NCBI GenBank assembly: GCA_902497035.1
Contig: CABVDL010000002.1
Location: 20,563 to 84,562 of the forward strand
Reading direction: 5' to 3'
DNA length: 64,000 nucleotides
From: an uncultured Prevotella sp.
GTDB lineage: Bacteria; Bacteroidota; Bacteroidia; Bacteroidales; Bacteroidaceae
Every line of letters starts with the position of its first letter. Position 1 is the stretch's first letter. Positions 9,744-19,191 of the stretch are shown one piece after another. The notes below the pieces were generated by a model. The model saw nothing but the letters and a program-made list of their open reading frames with translations. It made no database searches and was not told the DNA's origin. The position numbers and the translations under genes are program-made.

Positions 9744-10612
9744 TGGAGACTTCAGAGATTTTAAGAAAGGTAAGGAAGATTGAGATTAAGACGCGCGGAC
9801 TGAGTCAGAACATCTTTGCTGGCCAATACCATTCCGCCTTCAAGGGCAAGGGTATGGAATTTGCAGAGGTGAGGGAGTATCAGTTCGGCGATGATGTGCG
9901 TGACATCGACTGGAATGTCACGGCGCGCTTTCATCGTCCTTACGTCAAAATCTTTGAAGAGGAGCGTGAGCTGACGGTGATGCTGCTCATTGACGTGTCC
10001 GGCTCGCTCGATTTCGGCACTATGGGGCAGACCAAGCGTGACATGGTGACGGAGATTGCCGCCACCATCGCTTTCTCGGCCATACAGAACAACGACAAGA
10101 TTGGCGTGGTGTTCTTTTCTGACCGCATTGAGAAGTATATCCCCCCAAAGAAGGGCCGCCGCCACATCCTTTATATCATCCGTGAGTTGCTCGATTTCCA
10201 GCCCGAGAGCCGCAAGACTGACGTCGGCATGGCCACGGCCTTTCTGACGCGGGCGATGAAGCGGCGTTGCACCTCGTTCGTCATCAGCGACTTCTACGAC
10301 AACAAGGATTTTCTGCAGGAAATGGAGATTGCCAACCGCAAACACGACGTTGTCGCCATTCAGGTGTATGACCAGCGTGCCAGACAGTTGCCCAATATTG
10401 GTCTGATGAAGGTGCGTGATGCCGAAAGCGGCCACGAGATGTATATCGATACCGCAGACAAGCGGCTGCGCCGCGCCCATACGCAATACTGGCTTAGCCG
10501 CGAGCAGTATCTCAAGAGCACCTTTGCCAAGAGCAAAGTCGATTGGACATCGGTTGCCACCAATGAGGACTATGCCAAGGCTCTGATGCTGCTGTTCAAG
10601 CGCCGGGCCTGA
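9743..10612 (+). CDS. DUF58 domain protein (VWA-like), Bat operon
   Basis: A 289-residue soluble protein. The DUF58 signature is FAEVREYQFGDDVRDIDWNV (about residues 35-54), and the following segment VMLLIDVSGSLDFGT carries a MIDAS-like DxSxS metal site as in von Willebrand A domains. A TTG three bases earlier is in frame, but the ATG at 9743 overlaps the moxR stop and is the natural coupled start. MoxR-DUF58-VWA gene order is the classical arrangement. Its role is probably as an adaptor between the ATPase and the membrane Bat proteins; this is inference from context. Confidence 0.9.
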   Translation: METSEILRKVRKIEIKTRGLSQNIFAGQYHSAFKGKGMEFAEVREYQFGDDVRDIDWNVTARFHRPYVKIFEEERELTVMLLIDVSGSLDFGTMGQTKRDMVTEIAATIAFSAIQNNDKIGVVFFSDRIEKYIPPKKGRRHILYIIRELLDFQPESRKTDVGMATAFLTRAMKRRCTSFVISDFYDNKDFLQEMEIANRKHDVVAIQVYDQRARQLPNIGLMKVRDAESGHEMYIDTADKRLRRAHTQYWLSREQYLKSTFAKSKVDWTSVATNEDYAKALMLLFKRRA

Positions 10613-10628
10613 TAAATTAATGTGACAG

Positions 10629-11708
10629 ATGAAGATACAGTTACGCTATATATTGACTATTCTTTTGCTTGTCAATGGCCTGCTTGGCCGCGCCCAAGTG
10701 ACGGTCGAGCAGATGGTTGACTCCATCGGCATTCTGGTCGGTGAGCAGGCTCATCTCACCCTTCGCGTGACGATGCCGGAGGGTTCCCGCTTACAGTGGC
10801 CGGGGCTTAAGGAGCGTCAGTATGTCACCCCAGGTGTGGAGATAGTGGAGGTGGCCCCGGCCGACACCGTCGGACGAGAGGGCAACAGTCTGAAGGTGAG
10901 CAGGGTCTATACGATAACATCGTTTGACGAGCGCCTCTATGCTATTCCTGCGCTGAAGGTGAAGGTTAACGGTAAGTCCTATCAGGGTGCCACGTCGGCC
11001 TTGAAGGTGATAACAATGGATGTAGATACGTTGCATCCCAACCAGTTCTTCCCACCGAAGGACGTACAGGACAATCCTTTCCTGTGGTCGGAGTTTGCGC
11101 CTTATTTCTGGCTCTCGCTGTTGTTGATTGCCCTTGCGCTGACAGGCTTCTATCTCTATCTGCGCCTTCGCGAGAACAAGCCTGTCATCACCAGGATACG
11201 CATCGTGCGCCACATTCCGCCCCATCAGCGCGCACTCAATGCCATTGAGAAAATCAAGGCTGAGCGGATGCCGTCGGGCGAGGACCAGAAGGCTTACTAC
11301 ACGCAGCTCACCGACACCCTTAGGAAATACATTCAGGAGCGTTTCGGCTTCAATGCCATGGAGATGACCTCCGACCAGATTATCGACCAACTGAGACAGG
11401 CCGGCGACCAGAAGATGATTGACGAGCTGCGCGAGCTGTTCCGTACTGCCGACCTTGTGAAGTTCGCAAAATACTCCACTCTTCTCAATGAGAACGACCT
11501 CAATCTGGTCAATGCCGTCAACTTCATTGACGAAACCAAGCTGGAGGGGCAGAATGTGGAGGAACGCATCGTGCCACAGCTCAGTGACGACGAGAAACGG
11601 GAGCGCACGAGCCGCATCACCATCAAGTCGCTGCTGTATGGCATCGGTCTCGTCACCGCGGCCCTGCTGGTGTATGTCATCTACAACATCTATCTGTTGC
11701 TATCGTGA
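10629..11708 (+). CDS. Bat-operon two-TM protein of unknown function
   Basis: A 359-residue exported membrane protein located between DUF58 and batA, starting 16 bases after the former. It has a signal peptide (MKIQLRYILTILLLVNGLLGRAQ), an extracytoplasmic beta-rich domain (about 25-140, with VGEQAHLTLRVTMPEG resembling the Ig-like start of BatD), a TM helix at about 156-177, a cytoplasmic helical domain (about 195-310) and a C-terminal TM (335-359). The cytoplasmic segment resembles the region after the TM of BatD (YYTQLTDTLRKYIQERFGFNAMEM), so it may be a short BatD paralogue. I do not recognise a named family. Confidence 0.82.
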   Translation: MKIQLRYILTILLLVNGLLGRAQVTVEQMVDSIGILVGEQAHLTLRVTMPEGSRLQWPGLKERQYVTPGVEIVEVAPADTVGREGNSLKVSRVYTITSFDERLYAIPALKVKVNGKSYQGATSALKVITMDVDTLHPNQFFPPKDVQDNPFLWSEFAPYFWLSLLLIALALTGFYLYLRLRENKPVITRIRIVRHIPPHQRALNAIEKIKAERMPSGEDQKAYYTQLTDTLRKYIQERFGFNAMEMTSDQIIDQLRQAGDQKMIDELRELFRTADLVKFAKYSTLLNENDLNLVNAVNFIDETKLEGQNVEERIVPQLSDDEKRERTSRITIKSLLYGIGLVTAALLVYVIYNIYLLLS

Positions 11709-11741
11709 CGACAGGCCGCACTACTAAAAGAAAAGATTGAA

Positions 11742-12743
11742 ATGGAGTTTGTAAATAAAGAATATTTCCTGCTGCTGCTCTTGCTCATTCCCTATGTGCT
11801 GTGGTATTTCCTCAAGCGCAGGGGCAGTGAGCCGACCATGAGGATGAGCGACACTCGTGCTTATCTCACGGCTCCGAAAAGCTGGAGGGTGAGGCTGCTC
11901 GACATGCCAATGCTGTTGCGCTGCATCACCTTCGCGCTGATTGTTGTGGTGCTGGCGCGTCCTCAGACCCACAATTCCTGGGGCAGTAAGACCGTTGAGG
12001 GAATAGACATCATGCTGGCGATGGATGTGTCAACCTCCATGCTGGCTGAGGATTTGAAGCCCAATCGCATCGAGGCGGCGAAGTCCGTGGCTGCCGAGTT
12101 CATCTCCGGCCGTCCCAACGACAATATCGGTCTGACCATCTTCGCGGGTGAGGCATTTACCCAGTGTCCCATGACCACCGACCATGCGTCACTGCTCAAT
12201 CTGCTGCAGAATGTGCGGACAGACATTGCCGCCCGCGGCATCATACAGGACGGCACTGCCATCGGCATGGGTCTGGCCAATGCCATAACCCGTCTGAAAA
12301 CCTCAAAGGCCAAGAGCAAAGTCGTCATTCTGCTCACTGACGGCAGCAACAACATGGGCGACATCTCGCCAATGACCGCTGCTCAGATTGCCCATTCTTT
12401 GGGCATAAGGGTCTATACCATCGCCGTGGGAACCAATAAGGTGGCACCTTATCCCATGCCTGTAGGCGGCACGGTTCAGTATGTGAACATCCCTGTTGAC
12501 ATTGACACTATGACACTTGGCGACATCGCCGCTACGACTGACGGTAATTTCTACCGCGCTACGAATACGGCGCAGCTGAAGCAGATTTACCGCGACATTG
12601 ACCAATTGGAGAAGACCAAGATGGACGTGAAGAAATTCTCCAAGCGCTATGAGGCCTACCAGCCTTTCGCCCTGGCCGCCGTACTTTTCCTGCTGTTGGA
12701 AATTTTCCTGCGCAATACGGTGTTGCGTCGGATACCCGAATAG
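11742..12743 (+). CDS. batA: BatA, VWA-domain membrane protein
   Basis: A 333-residue inner-membrane protein with two N-terminal TM helices (YFLLLLLLIPYVLWYFL and LLRCITFALIVVVLA), a von Willebrand A domain and a C-terminal TM (FALAAVLFLLLEIFL). The MIDAS metal site is complete in its first part: D95-V-S-T-S99. The stretch RPQTHNSWGSKTVEGIDIMLAMDV is typical of Bacteroides BatA. The Bat proteins were named for aerotolerance in Bacteroides fragilis and are thought to form an envelope complex. It is followed after 45 bases by its paralogue batB. Confidence 0.94.
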   Translation: MEFVNKEYFLLLLLLIPYVLWYFLKRRGSEPTMRMSDTRAYLTAPKSWRVRLLDMPMLLRCITFALIVVVLARPQTHNSWGSKTVEGIDIMLAMDVSTSMLAEDLKPNRIEAAKSVAAEFISGRPNDNIGLTIFAGEAFTQCPMTTDHASLLNLLQNVRTDIAARGIIQDGTAIGMGLANAITRLKTSKAKSKVVILLTDGSNNMGDISPMTAAQIAHSLGIRVYTIAVGTNKVAPYPMPVGGTVQYVNIPVDIDTMTLGDIAATTDGNFYRATNTAQLKQIYRDIDQLEKTKMDVKKFSKRYEAYQPFALAAVLFLLLEIFLRNTVLRRIPE

Positions 12744-12788
12744 AAACGTGAGGTATGTCTTACCCCTTCGTGAAACCGAGAGTTGAAT

Positions 12789-13823
12789 ATGTTAAGATTT
12801 GAAGATCCCATATATTTGTGGCTGCTGCTGCTCATACCGTTGCTGGCGGTGATACGCCTCTTCACCTGGCGCCGTCGCCGGTCCGCGTTGAGGAAGTTTG
12901 GAGACCCGGCCTTGTTGCGTCAGCTCATGCCTGACGTGTCGCGCTACCGGCCGACGGTCAAGTTCTGGCTGCTCAATGGAGCCTTGGCTGTGCTTGTGCT
13001 CATGCTGGCCCGTCCGCAGATGGGCAGCGGCATCTCCCATGAGAAGCGCAATGGTATAGAGGCCATCATCTGTATGGATATTTCCAACTCCATGCGGGCC
13101 GAGGATGTGGCGCCCAGCCGTCTGGACAAGAGCAAGATGCTCGTGGAGGACATGGTTGACCATTTCACCAACGACAAGATAGGACTTGTGGTGTTTGCGG
13201 GCGATGCTTTCGTGCAGTTGCCCATAACAAGTGACTATGTATCGGCGAAAATGTTCCTGCAGAATATCGACCCGTCCCTCATCGAGACACAGGGTACCAA
13301 CATCGGCGATGCCATCAAGGTGGCCATGCAGAGCTTTACCCAGCAGGAAGGGGTGGGGCGCGCGATCATCGTCATCACCGATGGTGAGGACCACGAGGGC
13401 GGAGCTTTGGAGGCTGCGGCCGCAGCCAGGAAAAAAGGCATAAACGTGTTTATCCTTGGTGTGGGCAGTCCCAATGGCGCGCCCATTCCCATGGGCAACG
13501 GCGACTATCTCAAGGATGCGTCCGGGCAGACGGTGATGTCTGCGCTCAATGAGCAGATGTGCCGGCAGGTGGCCCAGGCCGGCAGCGGCATGTATATTCA
13601 CGTTGACAACACCTCAGACGCTCAGGAGGAGCTGAATGACCAGCTGACCAAACTGCAGAAGGGCGAGACCGACTCCGTGATTTACAGTCAGTACGATGAG
13701 CAGTTCCAGGCCTTCGGCATCTTGGCCATCATCCTGCTTGTTCTTGAGGTTTGTGTGCTGGATGTGAAAAATCCGAGGCTGAAGTCGCTCAGTCTGTTCA
13801 ACAAAAAGCAAAGAACGAAATGA
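12789..13823 (+). CDS. batB: BatB, VWA-domain membrane protein
   Basis: A 344-residue paralogue of BatA: N-terminal TM pair (YLWLLLLIPLLAVIRLF; WLLNGALAVLVLMLA), VWA domain with MIDAS D97-I-S-N-S101 and the TNIGDAIKVAM loop, and a C-terminal TM (FGILAIILLVLEVCV). The ATG at 12789 is chosen over a TTG two codons earlier because it starts MLRFEDPIYLWLL as in relatives. Its last bases overlap the batC start by four bases (ATGA), so BatB and BatC are translationally coupled. BatA and BatB are expected to act together in the membrane. Confidence 0.94.
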   Translation: MLRFEDPIYLWLLLLIPLLAVIRLFTWRRRRSALRKFGDPALLRQLMPDVSRYRPTVKFWLLNGALAVLVLMLARPQMGSGISHEKRNGIEAIICMDISNSMRAEDVAPSRLDKSKMLVEDMVDHFTNDKIGLVVFAGDAFVQLPITSDYVSAKMFLQNIDPSLIETQGTNIGDAIKVAMQSFTQQEGVGRAIIVITDGEDHEGGALEAAAAARKKGINVFILGVGSPNGAPIPMGNGDYLKDASGQTVMSALNEQMCRQVAQAGSGMYIHVDNTSDAQEELNDQLTKLQKGETDSVIYSQYDEQFQAFGILAIILLVLEVCVLDVKNPRLKSLSLFNKKQRTK

Positions 13824-14503
13824 TGAGGTGGTTAAAATATATAGGTGTTGTATGGCTTGCCCTTGTCGGGGTGCAGACGGTCATGGCGCAAAGCGACCGT
13901 AACTTCATTCGCAGTGGCAACCGTCTCTATCGGCAGCAGAACTACGCCAAGGCCGAGATAGAATACCGTAAGGCGTTGGCCAGGAACCCGCGCAATCCTC
14001 AGGCCATGTACAACTTAGGCTGCGCATTGCTGATGCAACAGAAAGACAGTGCTGCCGTCGTGCAGTTCCAGAATGCGGGCAAGGCGGAGACGGCCAGGAT
14101 GCGCAAGGCCATGGTGTATCACAACATTGGCGTTGCCTGCCAGAAGCACCAGCTTTTCGCAGAAGCCATACAGGCTTATGAGGAGAGTCTGAGGAACAAC
14201 CCGTCTGACAATGAGACGCGCTACAACCTCGTGCTCTGCAAGCGGCAGCTGAAAAATCAGAAAAAGGACAATAAGAACAAACAGCAGCAGAAAAAGCAGC
14301 AGAAAGACAAGCAGCAGAATAAACAGAAAAATCAGAATAAAGACCAGCAGAAGCAACAGCCAAAGCCGGACAACGAGAAGATGAGCAAGGACAACGCAGA
14401 GCAGCTGCTCAATTATGCCGAGCAGGAAGAGAAGGCCACACAGCAGCGGTTGAACCGCAACAAGGTGCAGCCACAGCGCCGTCGCCTTGAGAAAAACTGG
14501 TAA
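13820..14503 (+). CDS. batC: BatC, exported TPR protein with a Lys/Gln-rich tail
   Basis: A 227-residue periplasmic protein. Signal peptide MMRWLKYIGVVWLALVGVQTVMA is followed by two to three TPR units (NFIRSGNRLYRQQNYAKAEI, AMYNLGCALLMQQKD, AIQAYEESLRNNPSDNETRY). Residues about 150-200 are almost only K, Q, N and D, a low-complexity linker encoded by repeated cag/aaa codons, and the end RRRLEKNW is typical of BatC. The open frame reaches back to 13751, but the coupled ATG at 13820 is where the signal peptide begins. A bridging role between Bat proteins is inferred from TPR content. Confidence 0.93.
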   Translation: MMRWLKYIGVVWLALVGVQTVMAQSDRNFIRSGNRLYRQQNYAKAEIEYRKALARNPRNPQAMYNLGCALLMQQKDSAAVVQFQNAGKAETARMRKAMVYHNIGVACQKHQLFAEAIQAYEESLRNNPSDNETRYNLVLCKRQLKNQKKDNKNKQQQKKQQKDKQQNKQKNQNKDQQKQQPKPDNEKMSKDNAEQLLNYAEQEEKATQQRLNRNKVQPQRRRLEKNW

Positions 14504-14541
14504 AGGCTTATCAAAGAACTTCATTCAGACGACTGAAAAAT

Positions 14542-16377
14542 ATGATTAAACGTTTACTGTATTATATATTACTCCTTGTCAGCTGCTTGATGGGCAGTGT
14601 GGATGCCGCGAGGGCGCAAATCAGTGTGTCAGTGCCCTCACGTGTCTCAGCGGGTGAGAATTTCCGCCTCGCTTACACGATTTACACCCATGATGTGGAC
14701 AACTTCAGGGCGGGGGCCATTCCTAACGGCCTTGAGCTCATTGCTGGGCCGTACACCTCAGAGCAGTCAAGCTTCCAGATGGTGAATGGCCATACGTCGA
14801 GTTCCTCGTCGATTACCTACACCTATACCCTTTATGCCGACAAGAACGGCACCTTTACCATACCTCCAGCCCATGCCACGGTCAACGGCCGGCGTGTGGC
14901 TTCCCGTGCTGTCAGGGTGACGGTCTCGGGGCGTGCGCGCAACACCGGAGGCGCACCCACTATGCACCAGGATGGCGGCTCCAGCGAGCCCCGCTTGCGC
15001 GCTGCCGGCAGCCCCATTTCGGGCAAGGACCTGTTTATCAAGGTGACGGCCAACAAGCATAGGGTACACGAGCAGGAGCCGGTGCTCCTGACCTACAAGG
15101 TCTACACGCTGGTCGACCTGTCGCAGCTTGAGGGTAAGATGCCGGACCTGACGGGTTTCCATTCGCAGGAAATTCCTCTGCCCCAACAAAAGAGCTTCCA
15201 TGTGGAGAATGTGAATGGCCGCGCCTATCGTGCCGTGACCTGGAGCCAGTACCTGATGTATCCGCAGATGACCGGAAAACTCAAGATACCGTCAATTACG
15301 TTCAAGGGCATTGTTGTCGAGGAGAACAGAAATGTCGATCCCTTTGAGGCTTTCCTCAATGGCGGCTCGGGCTATGTCGAGGTGAAACGCAACATTGTGG
15401 CTCCGGGCGTGGATATCCAGGTCGACCCGCTGCCCGCGAAACCTAAGGATTTCTCTGGCGGTGTGGGTAAGTTCAATATCTCCGGGCAGCTCAGCAAGAA
15501 TGAGGTCAGAGCCGGTGACCCTGTCACCTTGCGCGTGGTCATTGGAGGTACGGGCAACTTGAAACTTATCAAGCAGCCGGTAGTCAACTTCCCCAAGGAC
15601 TTCGACAAATACGACCCGAAGGTGACCGACAAGACGAAGCTCACCAATGCGGGTGTCGGCGGCAACATGGTCTATGATTTCCTTTTTGTGCCGCGCAATC
15701 AGGGCAGATACACCATTCCTGCAGCCTCCTTCACCTATTACGACACCGATGCCAACACCTACAAGACCATCAGAACCAAGGCCTTTGACGTGACCGTGCT
15801 GCCGGGTGGCGACAAGGGGTCGGCAGAATCATTTGACTCTCCAAAGGACAATGACATCCACGACATCAAGACAGGCAGCTCGACGGTGCATCAGGTCAAC
15901 GACTTCTTCTACGGCAGCGTGACTTACTGGATTACCATAGCCTTGCTGCTGACGGTCTTTGCCGTGCTGTTCATTGTATTCCGCAAACGCGCGCTCGACA
16001 ACGCCAACCTCGTGAAGATGCGTGAGAAACGGGCTACGAAGATTGCCCGCAAGCGTCTGAAGAAGGCCAGTCAGCTGATGTTCAGGCACCGGCAGGCTGA
16101 GTTCTACGACGAGGTGCTGCGCGCCCTGTGGGGCTATGTCGGCTATAAGCTCAACATGCCTGTTGAGAAGCTGTCGCGCGAGAATATCAAGGATGAGCTT
16201 GTCTCGCATGATGTGCCCGGCGAGTGTGTGGACAAGTTTATCGCCGCCCTCGACGAATGTGAGTTTGCACGCTATGCGCCAGGCGACAGTTCCGGCAATA
16301 TGGAGAAGACCTTCCAATACGCCATGACGGCGATTATGGAGATAGAGGACGTGATGAACAAAAAGAAAAGAAAATGA
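14542..16377 (+). CDS. batD: BatD, large extracytoplasmic membrane protein
   Basis: A 611-residue protein with signal peptide (ending VDAARAQ), a long periplasmic part made of several Ig-like beta domains (ISVSVPSRVSAGENFRLAYT; NKHRVHEQEPVLLTYKVYT; LSKNEVRAGDPVTLRVVIGG), one TM helix at about 461-481 (ITIALLLTVFAVLFIVF), and a 130-residue basic cytoplasmic domain. This is the complete BatD (oxygen tolerance) layout. It is 38 bases after batC and overlaps batE by four bases, so coupled translation is likely. The name comes from the aerotolerance operon; its molecular activity is not known. Confidence 0.93.
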   Translation: MIKRLLYYILLLVSCLMGSVDAARAQISVSVPSRVSAGENFRLAYTIYTHDVDNFRAGAIPNGLELIAGPYTSEQSSFQMVNGHTSSSSSITYTYTLYADKNGTFTIPPAHATVNGRRVASRAVRVTVSGRARNTGGAPTMHQDGGSSEPRLRAAGSPISGKDLFIKVTANKHRVHEQEPVLLTYKVYTLVDLSQLEGKMPDLTGFHSQEIPLPQQKSFHVENVNGRAYRAVTWSQYLMYPQMTGKLKIPSITFKGIVVEENRNVDPFEAFLNGGSGYVEVKRNIVAPGVDIQVDPLPAKPKDFSGGVGKFNISGQLSKNEVRAGDPVTLRVVIGGTGNLKLIKQPVVNFPKDFDKYDPKVTDKTKLTNAGVGGNMVYDFLFVPRNQGRYTIPAASFTYYDTDANTYKTIRTKAFDVTVLPGGDKGSAESFDSPKDNDIHDIKTGSSTVHQVNDFFYGSVTYWITIALLLTVFAVLFIVFRKRALDNANLVKMREKRATKIARKRLKKASQLMFRHRQAEFYDEVLRALWGYVGYKLNMPVEKLSRENIKDELVSHDVPGECVDKFIAALDECEFARYAPGDSSGNMEKTFQYAMTAIMEIEDVMNKKKRK

Positions 16378-17156
16378 AAGTGGAAAGAAGATATAGCATT
16401 AGCCTTTGGCATAGCTTGGAGATGTTGATGCTTGCCCTCTTGCTGTGGTTGCCGGAGGGGGCGGATGCCATCACAAAGCAGAATGCTGACGACTGTTACC
16501 GTAGAGGCAACTTTCAGCAGGCCATTGCCGACTATACGACGCTGTTGAGACAGGGGGTCTCTGCCGATTTGTATTACAATCTCGGCAACGCCTACTACCG
16601 TTCCGACAATATCGCCAAGGCCATTCTCTGCTATGAGAGGGCACTGCTGCTGTCGCCCGGTGACAAGGATATCAGGTTCAACCTGCAGTTTGCCAACTCC
16701 AAGACCATTGACAAGATTACACCGGAGAATGAGGTGATCTTCGTCACATGGTACAAGAGTCTCATCAATATGGCAAGCGTCGATACGTGGGCTCAAGTCA
16801 GTGTGGTAAGCCTCATCTTGGCCTTGTTGCTTGCGCTGGTTTATCTGTTCGCCTCTCGCGTCTCACTGCGAAAGGTTGGCTTCTTTGGCGGATTGTCCCT
16901 GCTGGCGGTCTTTCTTCTTTCCGCCCTCTTTGCCTCCCAGCAGAAGTCGGCTCTCGAAAACCGCTGCGGAGCCATCATTATGATGCCGTCGGTTGTGGTC
17001 AAGCAGTCACCGGTCAACAATGCCACCGATGCCTTTGTCCTGCATGAGGGTACCCGTGTGGATGTCACCGACAACGGCATGAAGGGCTGGAAAGGCATAC
17101 GGCTGGCTGACGGAAGGGAAGGCTGGGTGAAATCCGCAAGCCTTGAACTTATCTAA
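16374..17156 (+). CDS. batE: BatE, TPR and SH3-domain membrane protein
   Basis: A 260-residue protein: N-terminal hydrophobic signal, two TPR motifs (QNADDCYRRGNFQQAIADYT; DLYYNLGNAYYRSDNIAKAI; ILCYERALLLSPGDKDIRFN), two TM helices (about 138-156 and 163-180), and a C-terminal bacterial SH3 domain (about 196-260, ending GREGWVKSASLELI). The SH3b domain should face the periplasm, where it may bind peptidoglycan. The ATG overlaps the batD stop. It closes the Bat set; a phosphatase gene follows after only five bases. Confidence 0.93.
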   Translation: MKVERRYSISLWHSLEMLMLALLLWLPEGADAITKQNADDCYRRGNFQQAIADYTTLLRQGVSADLYYNLGNAYYRSDNIAKAILCYERALLLSPGDKDIRFNLQFANSKTIDKITPENEVIFVTWYKSLINMASVDTWAQVSVVSLILALLLALVYLFASRVSLRKVGFFGGLSLLAVFLLSALFASQQKSALENRCGAIIMMPSVVVKQSPVNNATDAFVLHEGTRVDVTDNGMKGWKGIRLADGREGWVKSASLELI

Positions 17157-17161
17157 AGGAC

Positions 17162-17872
17162 ATGCACATGATGCTGACGAGTGTAATAGCACTGGATAAA
17201 GATTTGCTGATGTGGTTCAACGGCGGCCACTCTCTGTTTCTCGACTGCCTGGTACCGTTGCTGACTTCGGGCTGGATTTGGATACCGCTATATGTAGGCC
17301 TGTTCTACCTGATTGTGAAAAACAATGAGACGATGGCTCAAATCCTGTTGATTGTCGGCAGCGTGGCATGTTGCTTGCTGTTGTCAGGCGGTCTCGACGA
17401 TATGTTGGTCAAGCCGCTTGTCGGCCGTCTCCGTCCTTGTAATGAGCCGACTATAGCCAGCCAGCTGTCGCTTGTCCCGGGCACGCTGTTTTCTGACTTC
17501 AGCTTCTTCTCTGCCCATTCGGCCAACACCATGGCTGTGGCCCTGTTCTTCTGTCTTCTGGTCAGAGACCGCCTGCTGGGCATTGCCCTTATCTGTTGGT
17601 CGTTGCTCAACGCATGGACCCGCCTGTATCTTGGCGTTCATTTCCCCTCCGATATCCTCGCCGGTCTTTTTGAGGGTGCGATTGCCAGTTTTCTGGTCTA
17701 TTTGGTCTATCGGAAGGCTTATTTCAAGATCAGTCCCAGACTCAACTACATCTCAACACAATACACGGCAACCGGATACAACCGCGTCGATATCGACGTG
17801 GTGATTGGTCTGCTGGTGCTTACGGTGGCTGTTGCGGTGATATTGGCCGTGGGCAATGTCTTCACCACTTGA
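17162..17872 (+). CDS. PAP2-family membrane phosphatase
   Basis: A 236-residue membrane phosphatase with about six TM segments. The three PAP2 motifs are visible: KPLVGRLRP (K-x6-RP), SAHSANT in place of the usual PSGH, and TRLYLGVHFPSD with the catalytic His and Asp. Family members dephosphorylate lipid phosphates such as undecaprenyl diphosphate or phosphatidylglycerol phosphate. The second motif lacks the Pro and Gly of PSGH but keeps S and H, a common variation. A C-terminal extension adds a last TM helix (VIGLLVLTVAVAVILAVG). It is co-directional with batE and queA at spacings of 5 and 13 bases. The substrate is not decidable here. Confidence 0.88.
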   Translation: MHMMLTSVIALDKDLLMWFNGGHSLFLDCLVPLLTSGWIWIPLYVGLFYLIVKNNETMAQILLIVGSVACCLLLSGGLDDMLVKPLVGRLRPCNEPTIASQLSLVPGTLFSDFSFFSAHSANTMAVALFFCLLVRDRLLGIALICWSLLNAWTRLYLGVHFPSDILAGLFEGAIASFLVYLVYRKAYFKISPRLNYISTQYTATGYNRVDIDVVIGLLVLTVAVAVILAVGNVFTT

Positions 17873-17885
17873 ACTTATAAAGACA

Positions 17886-19151
17886 ATGGATACAAAACAT
17901 ATATCAATCAACGACTACGATTACCCGCTGCCAGACGAACGGATTGCCAAATTCCCCCTCAAGCAGCGCGACCACAGCAAATTGCTTGTCTATGACAAGG
18001 GCGCGGTGAGTGAGGATATCTTCTATCATCTGCCTAACTACTTGAAGCCGGGCATGCTGATGGTGTTCAACAATACACGTGTCATCCAGGCGCGGCTCCA
18101 TTTCCGCAAGGATACAGGGGCGCTCATCGAGGTCTTTCTCATGGAGCCAGCTGCGCCTGCCGACTACGAGCGTATGTTTCAGTCAACGGGCCATTGCAGT
18201 TGGCTGACGATGATTGGCAACCTGAAGAAATGGAAAGATGGCATACTGAGCCGCGAGGTCGTGGTTAAGGGGCGGCACGTCACCCTCACTGCCTCGCTCG
18301 ACCGTGACAAGACTACCCAGAAGAGCGGTGGCACCAACTATTGGGTCGACTTCGAGTGGAACGATGACAGCGTTACTCTGGCTGAGCTGCTCGATGCCGT
18401 TGGCGAGCTGCCTATTCCGCCTTATCTCAACCGTAAGACCGAGGAAAGCGACAAGACGACTTATCAGACGGTCTATTCCAAGATAAAAGGCAGCGTGGCG
18501 GCACCTACCGCCGGACTTCATTTCACCGACCAGGTGCTGGCTGACCTCGATGCCAAGGGCATAGTCCGTAATGAGGTGACGCTGCACGTGGGAGCCGGTA
18601 CGTTCAAGCCTGTGAAGACAGCGGAGATTGCGGGTCACAATATGCATTCGGAGTATATCGTGGTTCATCGCCGTACCTTTGAGCTGTTGCTGCAGCACGA
18701 CTGCAAGGCTGTGGCCGTGGGTACCACGAGTGTGCGCACGCTGGAGAGCTTGTATTATATAGGTGTAAAGCTCGCCCAAAACCCGGGGGCAAGCGAGGCC
18801 GAGTTGCATGTTTGCCAATGGGAGCCTTACGATCTGCCGCACAACGATGAGGGACTGGCGCTTGTTGACGGCAAGCCTGTCAGTGTGGCTGAGTCCATGC
18901 GGCACATTCTTGATTATTTGGATGCCAACAGACTGGAGGCTCTCCATACATCTACGCAAATCATCATTGCGCCGGGTTACAGCTATAAGATTGTGAAGCT
19001 GCTCGTGACCAATTTCCATCAGCCTAAAAGCACGCTGTTGCTCTTGGTCAGTGCCTTCCTCAAGGGCGACTGGCGCAAGGTCTATGATTACGCCCTGGCT
19101 CACGACTTCCGCTTCCTGAGCTATGGCGACTCATGTCTGCTCATGCCATGA
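17886..19151 (+). CDS. queA: S-adenosylmethionine:tRNA ribosyltransferase-isomerase (QueA)
   Basis: Cytoplasmic enzyme of 421 residues that transfers and isomerises the ribosyl part of SAM to make epoxyqueuosine at the tRNA wobble base. Conserved segments include DYPLPDERIAKFPL at the start, MLMVFNNTRVIQARL, ELPIPPYLNR, APTAGLHFTDQVL, LHVGAGTFKPVKT, VGTTSVRTLES and TNFHQPKSTLLLLVSAF. The ATG at 17886 is preferred to one 30 bases upstream inside the PAP2 gene. It is longer than E. coli QueA (356) owing to inserts around residues 85-140, as in other Bacteroidetes. Confidence 0.96.
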   Translation: MDTKHISINDYDYPLPDERIAKFPLKQRDHSKLLVYDKGAVSEDIFYHLPNYLKPGMLMVFNNTRVIQARLHFRKDTGALIEVFLMEPAAPADYERMFQSTGHCSWLTMIGNLKKWKDGILSREVVVKGRHVTLTASLDRDKTTQKSGGTNYWVDFEWNDDSVTLAELLDAVGELPIPPYLNRKTEESDKTTYQTVYSKIKGSVAAPTAGLHFTDQVLADLDAKGIVRNEVTLHVGAGTFKPVKTAEIAGHNMHSEYIVVHRRTFELLLQHDCKAVAVGTTSVRTLESLYYIGVKLAQNPGASEAELHVCQWEPYDLPHNDEGLALVDGKPVSVAESMRHILDYLDANRLEALHTSTQIIIAPGYSYKIVKLLVTNFHQPKSTLLLLVSAFLKGDWRKVYDYALAHDFRFLSYGDSCLLMP

Positions 19152-19191
19152 TAGAACAGTTCAGATTTCATAAACGCAAGAATTTATACAC

